Source: Ficedula albicollis (lineage: Eukaryota; Chordata; Aves; Passeriformes; Muscicapidae). From it: a stretch of DNA of 64,000 nucleotides. Shown piece after piece: positions 26,703 to 42,179 of this stretch. The notes beneath the pieces were generated by a model. The model was given only the letters and a program-made list of their open reading frames with translations. It was not told the origin of the DNA and made no database searches. Position numbers and translations under genes: made by a program. How positions within the stretch are numbered: the stretch's first letter is position 1; every line of letters begins with the position of its first letter. Location of the stretch: assembly GCF_000247815.1 (NCBI RefSeq), contig NC_021674.1, forward strand, positions 29,576,901 through 29,640,900, in the 5' to 3' direction.

Positions 26703-26760
26703 GGGTAGGTTTTTTTGTTTTGTTTTGTTTTAGGTTTCTTGGTTGTTTTTTTTCTTATTT
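26703..26760. repeat. T/G-rich low-complexity tract
   Basis: Repeats of GTTTT within T runs (TTTGTTTTGTTTTGTTTTAGG). No coding meaning. Confidence 0.8.
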
Positions 26761-28193
26761 TATTTTGAGCTACATCAATCCCCAAAATCCATTTGGTTGT
26801 GCTGGCACTATTAAGGCTGAAAAAAGGGGGAAATTGAAGTGGAGACAATTGAACCAAATGGTCCATATTAATCCTGTTAAAAGACTGTTCAGTTTGCAGT
26901 CTGTGTGTTAAGAGCTGTCCTTTCTGGATCAGTAAGACATCATCTTCAGTATTTGCAATGGGCAAGCCATTTTAACATCTGCAGTGCTGCATGCTAAAGC
27001 AGATTATGTAAAAAAAAAGCAACATGTTGGTATATCTGGTCTGAACCACAGGATAGGTCTACTGCAGAATAAAGAGGAATATAGTAGAGACAAGAGATTA
27101 ATATAGACAGTATAGCCAGGATGTTTCTGTTTTTGGCAGCTATAAAGAAATATAGATTTAGTTGCTGACTCAATTATATTGATTTATTATTTTACTACTC
27201 ATTTTTTTACAGGTCCAGCATTTATGTCCTGAAAGCAATGTAGTCATACTTATTATAGTTTATGAGTAAAAAATACTACCTGTATGCTAAACCTTTAATC
27301 TCCATATATATTCTAAAGCTTTAACTGTTTCTAAAATAAGGATAGTGAAGAGTTATTTCAGATTTAAGTTTTTAAATACACCTTGATAAAACTAAACAAA
27401 AGGTGCTTTAGATGCTTAAAGACCGTTTATATGTTTTTTAAGGAGGATACATGTGTGATGGCACATGGTCATTTGAAATCTGAAGCTAAATAACTGAGGG
27501 CTGTTTAAAATTTTCAGTTCAGCAATTAAATTATATTGAAAATACCTCTGAAGTGATTCTAATACTGCGCACTTCTAAAACTTAACCAAGAATTTCCATG
27601 TTTTAAGTTAAGGAAGTGTGGCTGTAGCTATTCCCAAGGAAATATATTTAAAGCCAAACATTTTATGAAAACTGTCATGCCACCTGAAAATCTGATACTG
27701 TTTTTGCCAGAATTTTTTTATTAAAGTAGTAAGGCAAAAGTCTATAGCCTTATAGGAAGTTGTTGTCCTTGTTACACTGGTAGATATTTGTCAGGAAAAA
27801 AAATCAAACAAACAAGCAAACAAAAAACCCCAAAGATGTACCAATGGGGAAATTAATAACTTCTCTGAGATTGGCATTCAGAACTTTCCTTCAGCCAAGG
27901 TGCTTTCCTAGTATTCCTCATGTAGTAAGGCCACTTGTTTGGCTGATGTTAGAGTATTTTGGAACAACCTTCATTGCTTGCAGTAAAATTTGTCAAGATT
28001 AAATCTATCCAAGTATTTGTCCAGAATGATGTGAATGTCAGGTAAATCCTTTTGGGTTCTTTTTGCATTTTCATTGCAGGTCCCATAGCTAAAAAGTCAG
28101 ATATATTATTTCATTGCCAGATTATTGAGCTATAAGAAGCTAGATTTATTTATCCATTGAACACTGAGAGTTCTTTTTTTCTTGTCATTGTAG

Positions 28194-28400
28194 ACACCAA
28201 TGAATCAAGCCTCAAGCCGGTCTCACTGCATTTTCACTATTCACATCTGCAGCAAGGAACCTGGATCTGCAACTGTCCGACGCTCCAAGCTGCATTTAGT
28301 AGACCTTGCTGGATCAGAGCGTGTTGCAAAGACTGGAATTGGAGGTCACTTACTGACAGAAGCCAAATATATCAACCTGTCATTACATTATTTGGAGCAG
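28194..28400 (+). CDS. KIF6: KIF6 exon: switch I and switch II of the motor
   Basis: 207 bp, 69 codons, phase 0 at both ends; acceptor CATTGTAG, donor GTAAAA. It carries two signature kinesin elements. NQASSRSH at exon residues 4-11 is switch I, which senses the nucleotide gamma-phosphate. DLAGSE at residues 37-42 is switch II. These are followed by RVAKTG and the [16 protein letters not shown] helix that opens the microtubule-binding alpha-4 region. An apparent ORF reads on past 28400, but the GTAAAA donor and the in-phase next exon show the coding part stops here. The downstream intron contains the suspect duplicated block. Confidence 0.96.
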
Positions 28401-28905
28401 GTAAAATTGAAACAGAGTGAAACATTTCTCCCTTTAATAAATTCCTGTTTAACAATGTGCAATGGTTTGGAAAACTTGATTCCAATATTCACTTCATCAT
28501 AGGATATTTATTGCAGTTTTTGGGTTTTGTTTTTTTATTTTTTCCTAATTTTGGAATTGATAGGTCTTCATTTAAAATTAAATATTTTAAGTTAGAGGAA
28601 GCTTAGCAATTAAGTAGTAAGAGTGTAGTAGGTATACAGGGTACTATTTCCAAAATATTTTGCTTGTTTTCTTTGGAATACTGAAGATATTTACGAGATT
28701 TCAGCTATATTTCTCCTAAAAATGTTCTTCCCCTTCCACAGCTGGGATCAGGATATATCACTGAAAAGAAAGTGTTTGGGCTGAAACACTAATCTTAAAA
28801 AAATTAGGATTTTAGTTACCTTGCTGAAAACAATTAAAAGTTAGAAGGGAGTAGTTATCTGAAACTTAAATAATTAATTGTCTGTCATTTCATGTTTTGT
28901 CAGCT

Positions 28906-29354
28906 GTGCTTACAATGGGAAAAGACGAAACTAGTGAGCAGATCCAAAGGAACATAGACAATGCAACCAGAAACCCATTCTTTGAAAAATTGGACTATCC
29001 CCAGAAATCATTTGTATCGTCAGTGATAGAAAAGGTCAAGAGTTTAGGGTGAGGAAGACTCGCCTTACTTCCTCCTTTTAAGAGACCCTCCCCACAAAAA
29101 GGACCCCAGACTTAATATAAGAAGTCAATCATGCATGCTTAATAGCTATCCAAGCTAATTATCATAGGAAGCGGGGGATGGAAGGGGCTGTTATTATGAA
29201 CATGTATTTGTTTGAATCCTTTGCTAATAAATAGACTTTGTGATCACCTGTGATTTCGCAGTGCGTGTTAGAGGATTACCTCACGCTGCTGCCCAGCGCT
29301 GAACAAACAGACACTTTCTAACTTTAAACTGTTAGAGAGTCTTTTGTCATTCAC
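28906..29354 (+). mobile_element. Probable ERV solo LTR or LTR-containing 3' end
   Basis: A segment starting TGTGCTTACAATGG and ending GTCATTCACA, with a polyadenylation hexamer AATAAA at 29226-29231 followed by a U5-like stretch. A purine-rich patch (GAAGCGGGGGATGGAAGGGG, about 29168-29187) precedes TGTTATTATGAAC. It could be a polypurine tract, in which case the LTR would be only 29189-29354 with a small internal remnant before it. An 8-bp direct repeat TTTTGTCA (28895-28902 and 29342-29349) could also be a target duplication with different ends. An open frame of about 50 codons at its start has no recognised function. Family and exact ends are unresolved. Confidence 0.5.
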
Positions 29355-32254
29355 AGTTGAGTATCGGTTTTAGACCAATACTCATATTTTGGTAACTCAG
29401 GGCTTCATTTGGTTCAAGCATTATAATATGGTAAATTATTAGGCTTTCATCTCATGTGTTGCTTTATTCCTCCACCAATTTAATTCTTTGATCTTTTTGA
29501 GACAGAAGTTGTCTTTGGTAATGTATTTATGGAGTGATTACCATGATCTGATTTATAACAATAGAACTCATAGATAAAATAATAATAATAATAGTGATAA
29601 TCTCCACAAATCTTTGTTATTCATGTGTTGTTACTGAAAAGATTTAGCTCTTGATTTGAGGTGTACTAAAATTCCTATCCTTCTTACACTGTTTTTTAAA
29701 ATTCTTCCTCTTTGGAAAAGGCAAATATTGAGCAAATAGATTGCTACTAACTAATCTTATTTAGTTAAAAAAAAGATTTATTTCAGACAGCAGCAGTGAA
29801 AGGAAACTTTGGAAATAAAAATTTCCAGTAAAAAGATTTGGATTAAGTATTTTCTCCTAAGGCTTCTTTAAAAATTTTTATATAAAAACATAGCAGGTCT
29901 GTGAGACTGTCTTTTAGGGGGACAAGGAGGATAGGAAGAAGAAAAAAGGCTTAACTCTAAAATTCAAATCTGTACTTTTTAATTTACATTATGGTACATA
30001 TGCTATTTAAAATATACAGTTGAAGAGATCATTAAATCTGAAAATTTTGTGGGTGTGTACATGTGCAAATTCTTTAAAATAATGATTAGGAAATGTAACT
30101 GTTCTACTTTATATATTAGGAATAATATTTTTCATTTTTGTGTTACCCTTTTTATCTGTTAACAAAAATAAATCTCTTGGATTTCATTTTATTTATGATC
30201 GGAGATATTTCATCTGTCAAAGGAAGAAGCTTAAGGTACAGCAGGTGGCAGTCAGTCATTTACTATCACACTGGATTTTTTTCATGCCCCTCATTTGTTT
30301 AAATTTTACCTTGAAGAAAAATGTCTGTATTTGAGTTGTGCTCAAGGGAATTGATAAGGATCAGTGACTCTAAAATGGACATTTTCAGAATCATACAAAT
30401 CATACTCAGGATCCCTTCTTATTTATTATATGATTTTTATGTATTTAGCAGGGGAAAATATTATCTTTTTCATGCAACTTATAATTCTTATTTTAGAGAA
30501 ATACTGTTGGAAATAGGCATATTGGGTTCTGTCTGGGATTGTGTATCAAGAATAATGATTTCTAATATTGAATAAAAGAGACCACCAAAGACAGTAAAAA
30601 TATATTTTTGTTCAGTGGAAATTCAGCCATTCAATCCTGAACTTGCAGTGAATAATATTAAAGTGCACAAATGTCTCAAAATCAGCTTACTTTTCACAGT
30701 AAAATAGTCATGTTAAATTAGCTTTATTGTGATAACAATGGGAACACAGTTCTCTGTGTTCTACTTGATCTACTTGTTGAATATCCACAGCGTGTTAAAA
30801 AGGTCTTCAAATAAATCCACTGCACTTTTACTCTAAGCGGCCTCTATGTCTAGAGAGCAATGAAGATAGTTTCATGCAACTGATCTGAAATGATAGCAGG
30901 AACTTAGAAGCCCTTACTTCCATATCTGGGTAGCTTTTTTTGTCTGAGAGATGTCGTAAGCATGTTCTGGATTTACAACTGCAGTGTAAATGTGCATATG
31001 TAGATATCCCCTTATGATACAAATACAGAGGATCCTGGATCAGATTTAGAGTTGCAAATTAACAGTTATACATCCAGGTGATTTGACACTGTACTGGAAT
31101 TATTTCCCCAAAATAACAGGGTACAATGTTCTCACTTCTTAAATGAATGTCTGTTAACCGTCATTTAACATGTGTTCCATTTAGGAATCTTCAAATATTT
31201 TATCCATTATAGAATGAATGCTGCCCATATATACCAAAGGGTTTTTTTAATTAGTATTTGTTTGTTTCTTTGCTTGTTTTGTTCTGGTTTGTTTTTTGTT
31301 TTGGTTTATTTTTTGGTTTTGTTGGTTGGGGTTTTTTTCTGTAAAGAACAGAGATTAAGCTTCCAAACTCTACTAGAAAGGGAAGTAGGATGGAAAACAT
31401 AAAAAAGAAAAGACCTCTGAAGCAGTAATATGGCTTCAGAGCATGTGACGCACTAAACAGCAAGATAGAGGTGTACCTGGCAGCTCTGTTTCTGCAAGTG
31501 ATGCACCTAAAAATCCCCATCTCTTGAGGATTCTCTGAGAACATGCTGGTGTGAGATACTGATGTAAATCTGTTCCTTGCACAAAGGATGTGGTCAGAAG
31601 CAGGGATTCCTGGGCACACTTCAGATCGTATCAGAACCACTTGTGAGTCCTGCACTTTTCTTTATGCTTAGCAGTGTTTCCACATGTCAGTGGAGTTATT
31701 TATGAGTCATTGTACCTGCTCTATGTTTCATATGGGATGTAACTTTTCAAAAAATGACAAGAATTCTGACAGCAACTAGGCCTTAAAATGGTTTGTTTGA
31801 CCCTCTCAAAATGAAACTTTCTGCTTTAGCAATATTATTAAACTTAAATTTACATGTATTTAAAAAAATAAAAATAAAAACACCCTTTTTATATCTAAAG
31901 GATAATAACAACTTCTTAAATGAGACAATTTTCTGATTATCACATTTGGTGCCTCTTAGAGAATCCAGGTTCAGTTTGTGTACAGGTGGTCTTTGTCACT
32001 TTGTCAAAGAGTATTACTTCCTTCTCCTTCAGATTCTCCTCTCTACATTGCAGATTCCTTGATTGGCTTGTAAAGATTGATTTAGTGATTAAGGTGAGGT
32101 TTTACTAATGGCACTTTTGACTAAAATTGTCTGCACTATGGAACTGTCACGTGACAGGACAATGGGTTCTCCGTCATGAGAGCTGGTTACAGCTTTTCAG
32201 CATTAGCGTGGGAGGGTCCAGATTCTAACTGTGCTGAAGACTTCCTGCATGAAC
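28928..32254. repeat. Large duplicated block, copy 1 (3327 bp)
   Basis: Starts AAACTAGTGAGCAGATCC and ends CTTCCTGCATGAAC. It matches 33072-36398 at a constant offset of 4144 with no indels. I noticed three transitions only: 30323 G against A, 30532 T against C, 30791 C against T. It begins about 22 bp inside the probable LTR. The near-identity and the C run that follows it suggest two alleles of one locus placed in series. Confidence 0.97.
31243..31340. repeat. T/G-rich low-complexity tract (copy at 35387-35484)
   Basis: Runs of T separated by G and GG (TTTGTTTTGGTTTATTTTTTGG). It generates spurious ORFs on both strands, for example 31251-31655 minus. Confidence 0.85.
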
Positions 32255-32256
32255 AT

Positions 32257-36398
<4,142 letters not shown>

Positions 36399-37653
36399 CT
36401 CAAAAAGAATGGACTTCCCCGTAACAACGGTCCCATTTATAATGGAAATAACATATCTTCTCTCTGGCTCTTTTCCCATCTTGTCTTTTCTTATTATAGT
36501 CTCTGTGGGGCACAGGCTGAGAATGTGCTTATTAATGTATGTGCTAGACTACTATGAGCTTTCTGTGTAATATTATAAACCAACAAAGCTTTAACATGTT
36601 TCTGTATAGCAAGTTGTAACATAGGAGATTTGAAAACCTTGATCTGAGAATGGGTTTCCAAATTCCTTTACCAGATAGTAATTTTCTTATTATGCATTTG
36701 TGTCTCTCAGGGCTGCTAGTGTAAGATTTATAGTTTTAACTTTTCACTTTCTGAAGACCATTAAGAGAAACTAATGCCACAAAAAAGTCACTACTAAATT
36801 TTCTAAAATAAAATTTTTTGTAAGTGTAACATAAACAAAATATACACTGGTATGTAACATTTATTAAAGAAAAATCAACTCCTAATCATTTAGGAAAGCT
36901 TGCACAATTCAAATAGCTAAAGTTTTTCAGTACAGTGCTTGGCCAGGTAACAGTTCAAATCTTTTATATCACAGGACATCATGGGGTAATCTAGGTTTTT
37001 ATTTAGTAATTAGGTCCCATAATGTAAACAGCTGAGGAGGGAAACTGAGAATAGTAGGTGTACAATTTCCTTTTTGGCCAAGGCATATATATTCTAAACT
37101 GAATAATTTCTTTCCAGCAGTACATTGTAATCATGCACCCTTTTATTTGTGCTTTGCTTTCCAAGACATTTTCTCAGAAATAAATATATTGTACCATCTA
37201 AGAAGTGCATGTTTTAAGAATGTGTAATTTTTAAAGTATGTTTCAGCAAATATTGAGGAAGTTTTTACTTTAATGCTATCCATATTTTATAGTTATGACA
37301 AAAAAAGTATGAGGAAGATTTTCAGTAAGTTCCTGTCTTAGGAAAACCTGTGGCTTTGAGTTTATCGTGTTCAGTTTTCATGTTGCTGAGAGACAGTAAG
37401 GCTAGGGCATGATAAAATCTAATGTATTTGGTCTTTCAGGTCCAGCTCCTACAAAGATGTAAAAACATGCTGAAATTTAACTTGGAATTCTTTCAATAAA
37501 GCCAGTGGGTTGACAGCTAGTACTGGGGGTGCATAAGCATTGTTTCATTGCATCAAAAATTCCTGAGCAGATTAGATTTGTTCTTTATATGTGTCAAACA
37601 TTAATTAATATACATGTAAATTTAGAAATCTTGTATTTTTGTTATTATTTCAG

Positions 37654-37797
37654 GTAATAATTGCTCTTGCAGAGAAAAACCGGTCCCACATTCCTTACCG
37701 AAACTCTATGATGACCTCAGTGCTAAGAGACAGCCTGGGAGGAAACTGCATGACTACCATGATAGCAACACTTGCTATGGACAAAAGAAACATAGAT
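37654..37797 (+). CDS. KIF6: KIF6 exon: microtubule-binding part of motor
   Basis: 144 bp, 48 codons, phase 0 at both ends; acceptor TTTCAG, donor GTATGT. It encodes [20 protein letters not shown], then [27 protein letters not shown] is loop 12, and the LxDSLGGNxxTxMI segment is the conserved alpha-5/beta-8 core of kinesin motors. It joins directly to the previous exon's LHYLEQ. The ORF that reads seven codons beyond 37797 is readthrough into the intron. Confidence 0.96.
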
Positions 37798-38352
37798 GTA
37801 TGTTCTTTCTACCGATCTTGAACAAAAATCTTGTCACTTCTCTATAGATCCTGCAATTTGACTTTTAGTATAGATTAAAATTCAAATGTGTAAGCTTTTA
37901 TTCTTTTCCTTTTAAAAGAACATTTTAATTTTGTCTCTAGGAGATAATTTTATCAGTGGAAATTGCTGTAAAATATAAGCAAATCATTTAGAAAATGTGC
38001 TTTTCTCTTAGTAATCATAAATCAAGTAACATTTGGGAAATAACTTGCACCTAGTAATGAACTACTCTTTTTTTCAATTTACTGATTTCCTGGTGAATTA
38101 AGTTTTTGAGTTATAAAAGTGCATTTCCACTGCAAACCTTGGCAGAACTTCTGTTAGACTTCTTTGTAGTCAAGATTTTATAGATTATGGTAGACAAATT
38201 GAGAGTTCCCTAAGAAAAAAAGAGAATTGGGGGGGTAGTTTGGGATTTATGGACATTTTTCAAGTACTTTGGGTCCTGTAACCGATTTCCTGCCCTGGAA
38301 TTCTGTGTAGTGGTGTTTTCTTCTCTTTGTTTACAAATAGGTCTGTAGTTTT

Positions 38353-39317
38353 TATCAAAGGGTTGTAGTGAATGGGGCTGCATCTGGCTGGAGACTGGTC
38401 TGCAGTGATATTCCTCAAGGTTCAGTTCCAGCACCAGTTCTGTTCAATGCATTCATCCATAATCTAGATGCAGGAGTTGGGTGCCCCATCAGCAAGTTTG
38501 CTGGTGATACCAAACTGGGAGGTGCTGTTGACTCTATTGAGGGACAGAAAGCCCTGCAGAGGTATCTAGATAGATTGGAGCATTGAGCTATGATTAATGG
38601 GATGAAATTTAACAAGAGTTCTGCACTTATAATGGAGTAATGCCCAACACAAGCACAGTTTGGGAGACCAGTGGATGGAAAGTAGCCCTGCAGAAATGCA
38701 TGCAGGGGTGCTGGTCAGATGAGCAGCAAGCCCAAATGAGACCATGCAGCCAGAGGGCACCACATTCTGGGATGCATCAAAGAGAGCACAATCATCAGGT
38801 CAAAAGAGGTGATTATCCTGATGTCTGCTGTTCTCCCCTTGAGCACTTCTGTGCAGTTCTGGGCCCCACAGGTAAAGAAGGATGTGAAGATCCATGACTG
38901 AAGCCAGAGGAGGGCAACAAAGCTGGCTAAGGTCTGGAAAAGTCTGTGCAGAGCAGCTGAGGAATTTGGGCTTGCCTAGTTTGGAGCAAAGAAAGCTAAG
39001 GGTGACTGTTCCTCTCTGCATCTCCCTGAGGAGGGAAGGTGGAGAGAGAGGTGTTGAGCTCTTCTCCCTGGTATCCAGTGATAAGAGTGTGTGGGAATGG
39101 TTCAAAGATATGCCAGGGGAGGTTCCGGCTGGACATTAAGAAGCATTTCTTTGAAAGGATGGTCAAATACTGGACCAGGCTGGAGAGGTGGTTGATGCCC
39201 CAAACCTTTTAGTATTTAAGAGGTATTTGTACAGTGCCCATAACAATGTGCTTGGTCAAGCAGGTGTACAAGCTGATCATTGTAGGTCCCTTCCAACTGA
39301 AATAGTCTAGTCTATTT
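38353..39317 (+). mobile_element. CR1 LINE, 3' ~1 kb, with broken reverse transcriptase
   Basis: Plus-strand CR1, 5' truncated. Its start matches the late reverse-transcriptase region: frame 38368-38586 reads [19 protein letters not shown] and later [11 protein letters not shown]. In active CR1 the catalytic box reads FADDTKL; here the second residue pair is G-D, so a catalytic aspartate is lost. The frame then hits a stop after RLEH, and later segments are in other frames. It ends with the typical TGTAGGTCCCTTCCAACTGA followed by a degenerate TCTATT-type 3' repeat. It lies in KIF6 sense orientation. An inactive relic. Confidence 0.95.
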
Positions 39318-41580
39318 TATCTAAAGCATGTAGCAATGTGAATGCATAGAACACTGCTCAAAGCCATTTATAATCTATTTATTTCCTGATTTTCCTAATA
39401 TAAAAGCATTCTCATATGAATAAATCAGAAAAGAAAAACTATTTAGTCTAAGACTGTTTTCTGTAATATGGTGGAAAACATTATATTCAAACCATACTTC
39501 ATCTAGTTATAGACTTTTTCTTTAGAAAAGTGGACTTTGCTGTTAAATGAAAACATACTGTTCAGACTTGCAAACATAATTATGCAAACATATTATCTGG
39601 TTACAAATGCAGCTGGGTAACTTTGTTAACTTTATTTTCAGCTCTGTGAGATCAGAAGCCTTTCATATATCAGTTCGTAAGGTGTGTGTATCTCACATTG
39701 TGTTCTAGATTTCTATTTTGGAAATACTTAGATCAAGCAATTATCCACAATAAGCTATGACAATTTTCATATTCTTGCTTTAACATATACTATTTACACA
39801 ACAGATTTTATTCTTTGATCCTCCCCTCCCCCCCAAAAAAAACCTCCCTTCCTTGCTCACCAAAATCTGAAATGTCCAAGGTGGATGATAGGCTAATATA
39901 TCAGAATAATATAAAAAGATAAATTGCTAATTATTGGAAAATGTCAGAATTGGAATAGGTGCATGAGTCATTATCCATAGCTACATTAGGGTTGTGTGTT
40001 GGTTTTTTCCACAGTGTACATTTCATTCATGAACAATGCACAAGACAGAACTACCCCCAGTATGAATTGAAGTTCTCTACTAAAAGCCACTTTCTTAAGG
40101 ACCTAGTATTGTTTCTTGTAATGAAAACAATGAAGCAGAGACTAAGAAAGGGAACTCATATGAAGAGGACAAATAGATGATTATTATCCTAGAGAACTAG
40201 ATTATATTCCTACTTCTACCAGTGAGTTTATACAGAATTTCTTAGGTCACTATATCACATATTTTTGTGCTAGTGTTTTTGAGTGCTTGGATGAAGATAT
40301 TGATTCTGAATTGTAGATATATTACTCAATATAGCTGTAACTGAAGCAGAATGGAAGCTGTTTTGAACAGCAGATCATAAAATGAAAACAAATGTATATA
40401 ATTTTTTGGTACTTTTGACTTCAGTTTCCATTCTGTTAAGTGTAATCATTCCACACACTTGCAGCAAAGAAGGTTAAGTGATTAATTCAGTAAAGCCCTG
40501 AGATGCTGTGATGATAAACATGGTATAAAAATGATTAGGAAATTAGATGTCTGACTTGATTACCATTTTCATGGCATAGAATAAACAAATTGTAGGCTAG
40601 CATATTGAACATTGAGAACTGAATTGATTACCTACTCATTAATTTAACATGTGCTAAACAGGGCAAAGAGATCTAGTGGAAATGTATGTGCATATACTGT
40701 ATATGTAGCTGTACTTACTAAATGTATAGAACTTAATTAAAATCACATTGACTGATCATGATTGTAAAGGAACAGCAGAGGCAGATAAAGTGCCCAACAA
40801 ATACTACGTGCATCTCACTTAATTGTTAGGTCTTCCTTTTCTTTTATTCTCTGTGTATATATTGTGTATTTAGCAAGAAACATCTTTTTCATGTAACCAT
40901 GATTCAGGGTTCCAAACTGAAACCTCCAAGCACTTAAAGAGACAGAAGTTGTATGGAAAAAAGGGCATGAACATAATATTTAAACTGTTACAAGTCCTAT
41001 TGAAGGACTGAAAACTGCAGAATTGCTTCCATTCTAAAAATCAATTCTGTTACATTAGTGAATTAATTTAGGGGCTATGTACAAATTCTCTTTAAAATGC
41101 TGTCTGCCAAATCCCGTAAGGGTTTATCATACAGTTTCTCAAGCATCATTTGAATTTCTAAGACTACTGACTAATATTCTAGGTTTTATTATTTGACCTA
41201 ACTGGAGACAATTGCTGAGTTTTGTTTCATTAAATATATAAGTTGCATAGCAGGGTCTGGCATTTCAATATCAGCTGATCTGGAATGTGAGAACAATACG
41301 TATCAGGATCTTTGATTTCTTTCTGTGCACTAGATGGGAGTACACAATGGCTGTCACAGAGTTTCCCCAACAACTCAGTCTTGCATCTTTTTTTTTTTTT
41401 TTCTGCCTTCCATTCCTACTGATCCCCATCTTAGCTCATCTGACAGTTTTTTATCTGGTATCACAATTCTCCTGTATACCACCTCGTTCCAATTCTCCAA
41501 GCTTGTTTCTCAGTTGTCTTGGATTTCCACTATTCTTCCCTTCATCTCTTTTCCCAGCTTCTTTTACATAAAATTACCTA

Positions 41581-41735
41581 TTCCCCTTTTCCACCAAAAA
41601 ACCAAACAACCCAAAAAAAAACCCCCAACAAAACAACCCATAACAACAACAACAAAAAATAAAAACCGAACCCACAAAAAACCAAAAAAAAAACCACACC
41701 AAAAAAACCAAACCAACAACAATAAAACCCCAACT
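41581..41735. repeat. A/C-rich low-complexity tract
   Basis: About 155 bp almost free of G and poor in T, with AACAACAACAAC and CCAAAAAAACC motifs. It starts after a pyrimidine-rich stretch at about 41385-41580, so the strand bias changes abruptly from T/C-rich to A/C-rich. The lysine/threonine-rich ORF over it is an artefact. Confidence 0.85.
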
Positions 41736-42092
41736 TTTATTAGATTTCTTTTGTTCTCATCATTCAAAGGTTATTGCCTTCTGAGTAGCATGGCTTTGTC
41801 ATCCTATAGTTCCAGCTGGGGACTTACCTGAAACACAGTTGGTCAGGGGATAAACTGTATCCGCAAAATATGTCCTATGATTTACAGTTTATATGCCTCT
41901 GTCATTAATATGTTAACCTGATTTCCCTCAAATATTGTTATTTTGGAATATCAAGTGATAGAATATTTCTGTAACATACTCAAAAAATGGAAACGTGTTT
42001 TAATGGCTTCATTAGCAGTCTGGCTACTTACCTGGTGCAAAGGTAATTGGAATTCTCTCCTCTCTCTCTCTTTTTTTTTTTTCCCCTTACAG

Positions 42093-42179
42093 GAATCTAT
42101 ATCAACCTGCAGATTTGCACAGCGAGTTGCTCTTATTAAAAATGAAGCAGTTCTTAATGAAGAAATTGACCCCAGATTG
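42093..42179 (+). CDS. KIF6: KIF6 exon: end of motor core and neck linker
   Basis: 87 bp, 29 codons, phase 0 at both ends; acceptor TTACAG, donor GTGAGA. It encodes ESISTCRFAQRVALIKNEAV and then LNEEIDPRL. ESxSTxRFAxRV is the conserved last helix of the kinesin motor, and the following residues are the neck-linker position. The donor is followed by an open frame to 42278, which is intronic readthrough. Confidence 0.95.

Larger units (their letters stand above)
19635..28193 (+). other. KIF6: KIF6 intron (8.6 kb)
   Basis: Non-coding. It holds a short CR1 3' end (20051-20190), a C/A-rich low-complexity tract (about 20265-20358), local duplications at 19741-19908, 20518-20625, 21692-21801, 22535-22869 and 24136-24301, a T/G-rich tract (26703-26760) and an A/C-rich tract (about 27797-27833). 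It ends in a T-rich acceptor, CATTGTAG, at 28193. No genes were seen. Confidence 0.75.
37798..42092 (+). other. KIF6: KIF6 intron (4.3 kb)
   Basis: Contains the 38353-39317 CR1 copy and the A/C-rich tract 41581-41735, and ends in a strong pyrimidine tract with acceptor CCTTACAG at 42092. The remainder is A+T-rich with no recognised feature. Confidence 0.78.

Noticed and set aside
28200..28502. ORF running past the exon end at 28400 as a separate small protein
   Set aside because: Its first part is the KIF6 switch-region exon; the extension follows a splice donor and is intronic.
28903..29341. hAT-type DNA transposon suggested by an 8-bp flanking repeat
   Set aside because: No terminal inverted repeats are visible, and AATAAA with a U5-like end fits an LTR better; kept only as an alternative boundary.
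31251..31655. 134-residue minus-strand ORF, present again at 35395-35799
   Set aside because: Runs over a T/G-rich low-complexity tract inside the duplicated block; duplication alone explains its repetition and no domain is recognised.
38368..39139. Several ORFs at 38.2-39.1 kb on both strands as host genes
   Set aside because: They lie in the CR1 fragment; the plus-strand one is a decayed reverse-transcriptase piece and the others are its shadows.
41287..41831. Overlapping 94- and 165-residue ORFs
   Set aside because: Composition follows pyrimidine-rich and A/C-rich low-complexity DNA (Phe/Ser/Pro, then Lys/Thr/Asn). No homology seen.
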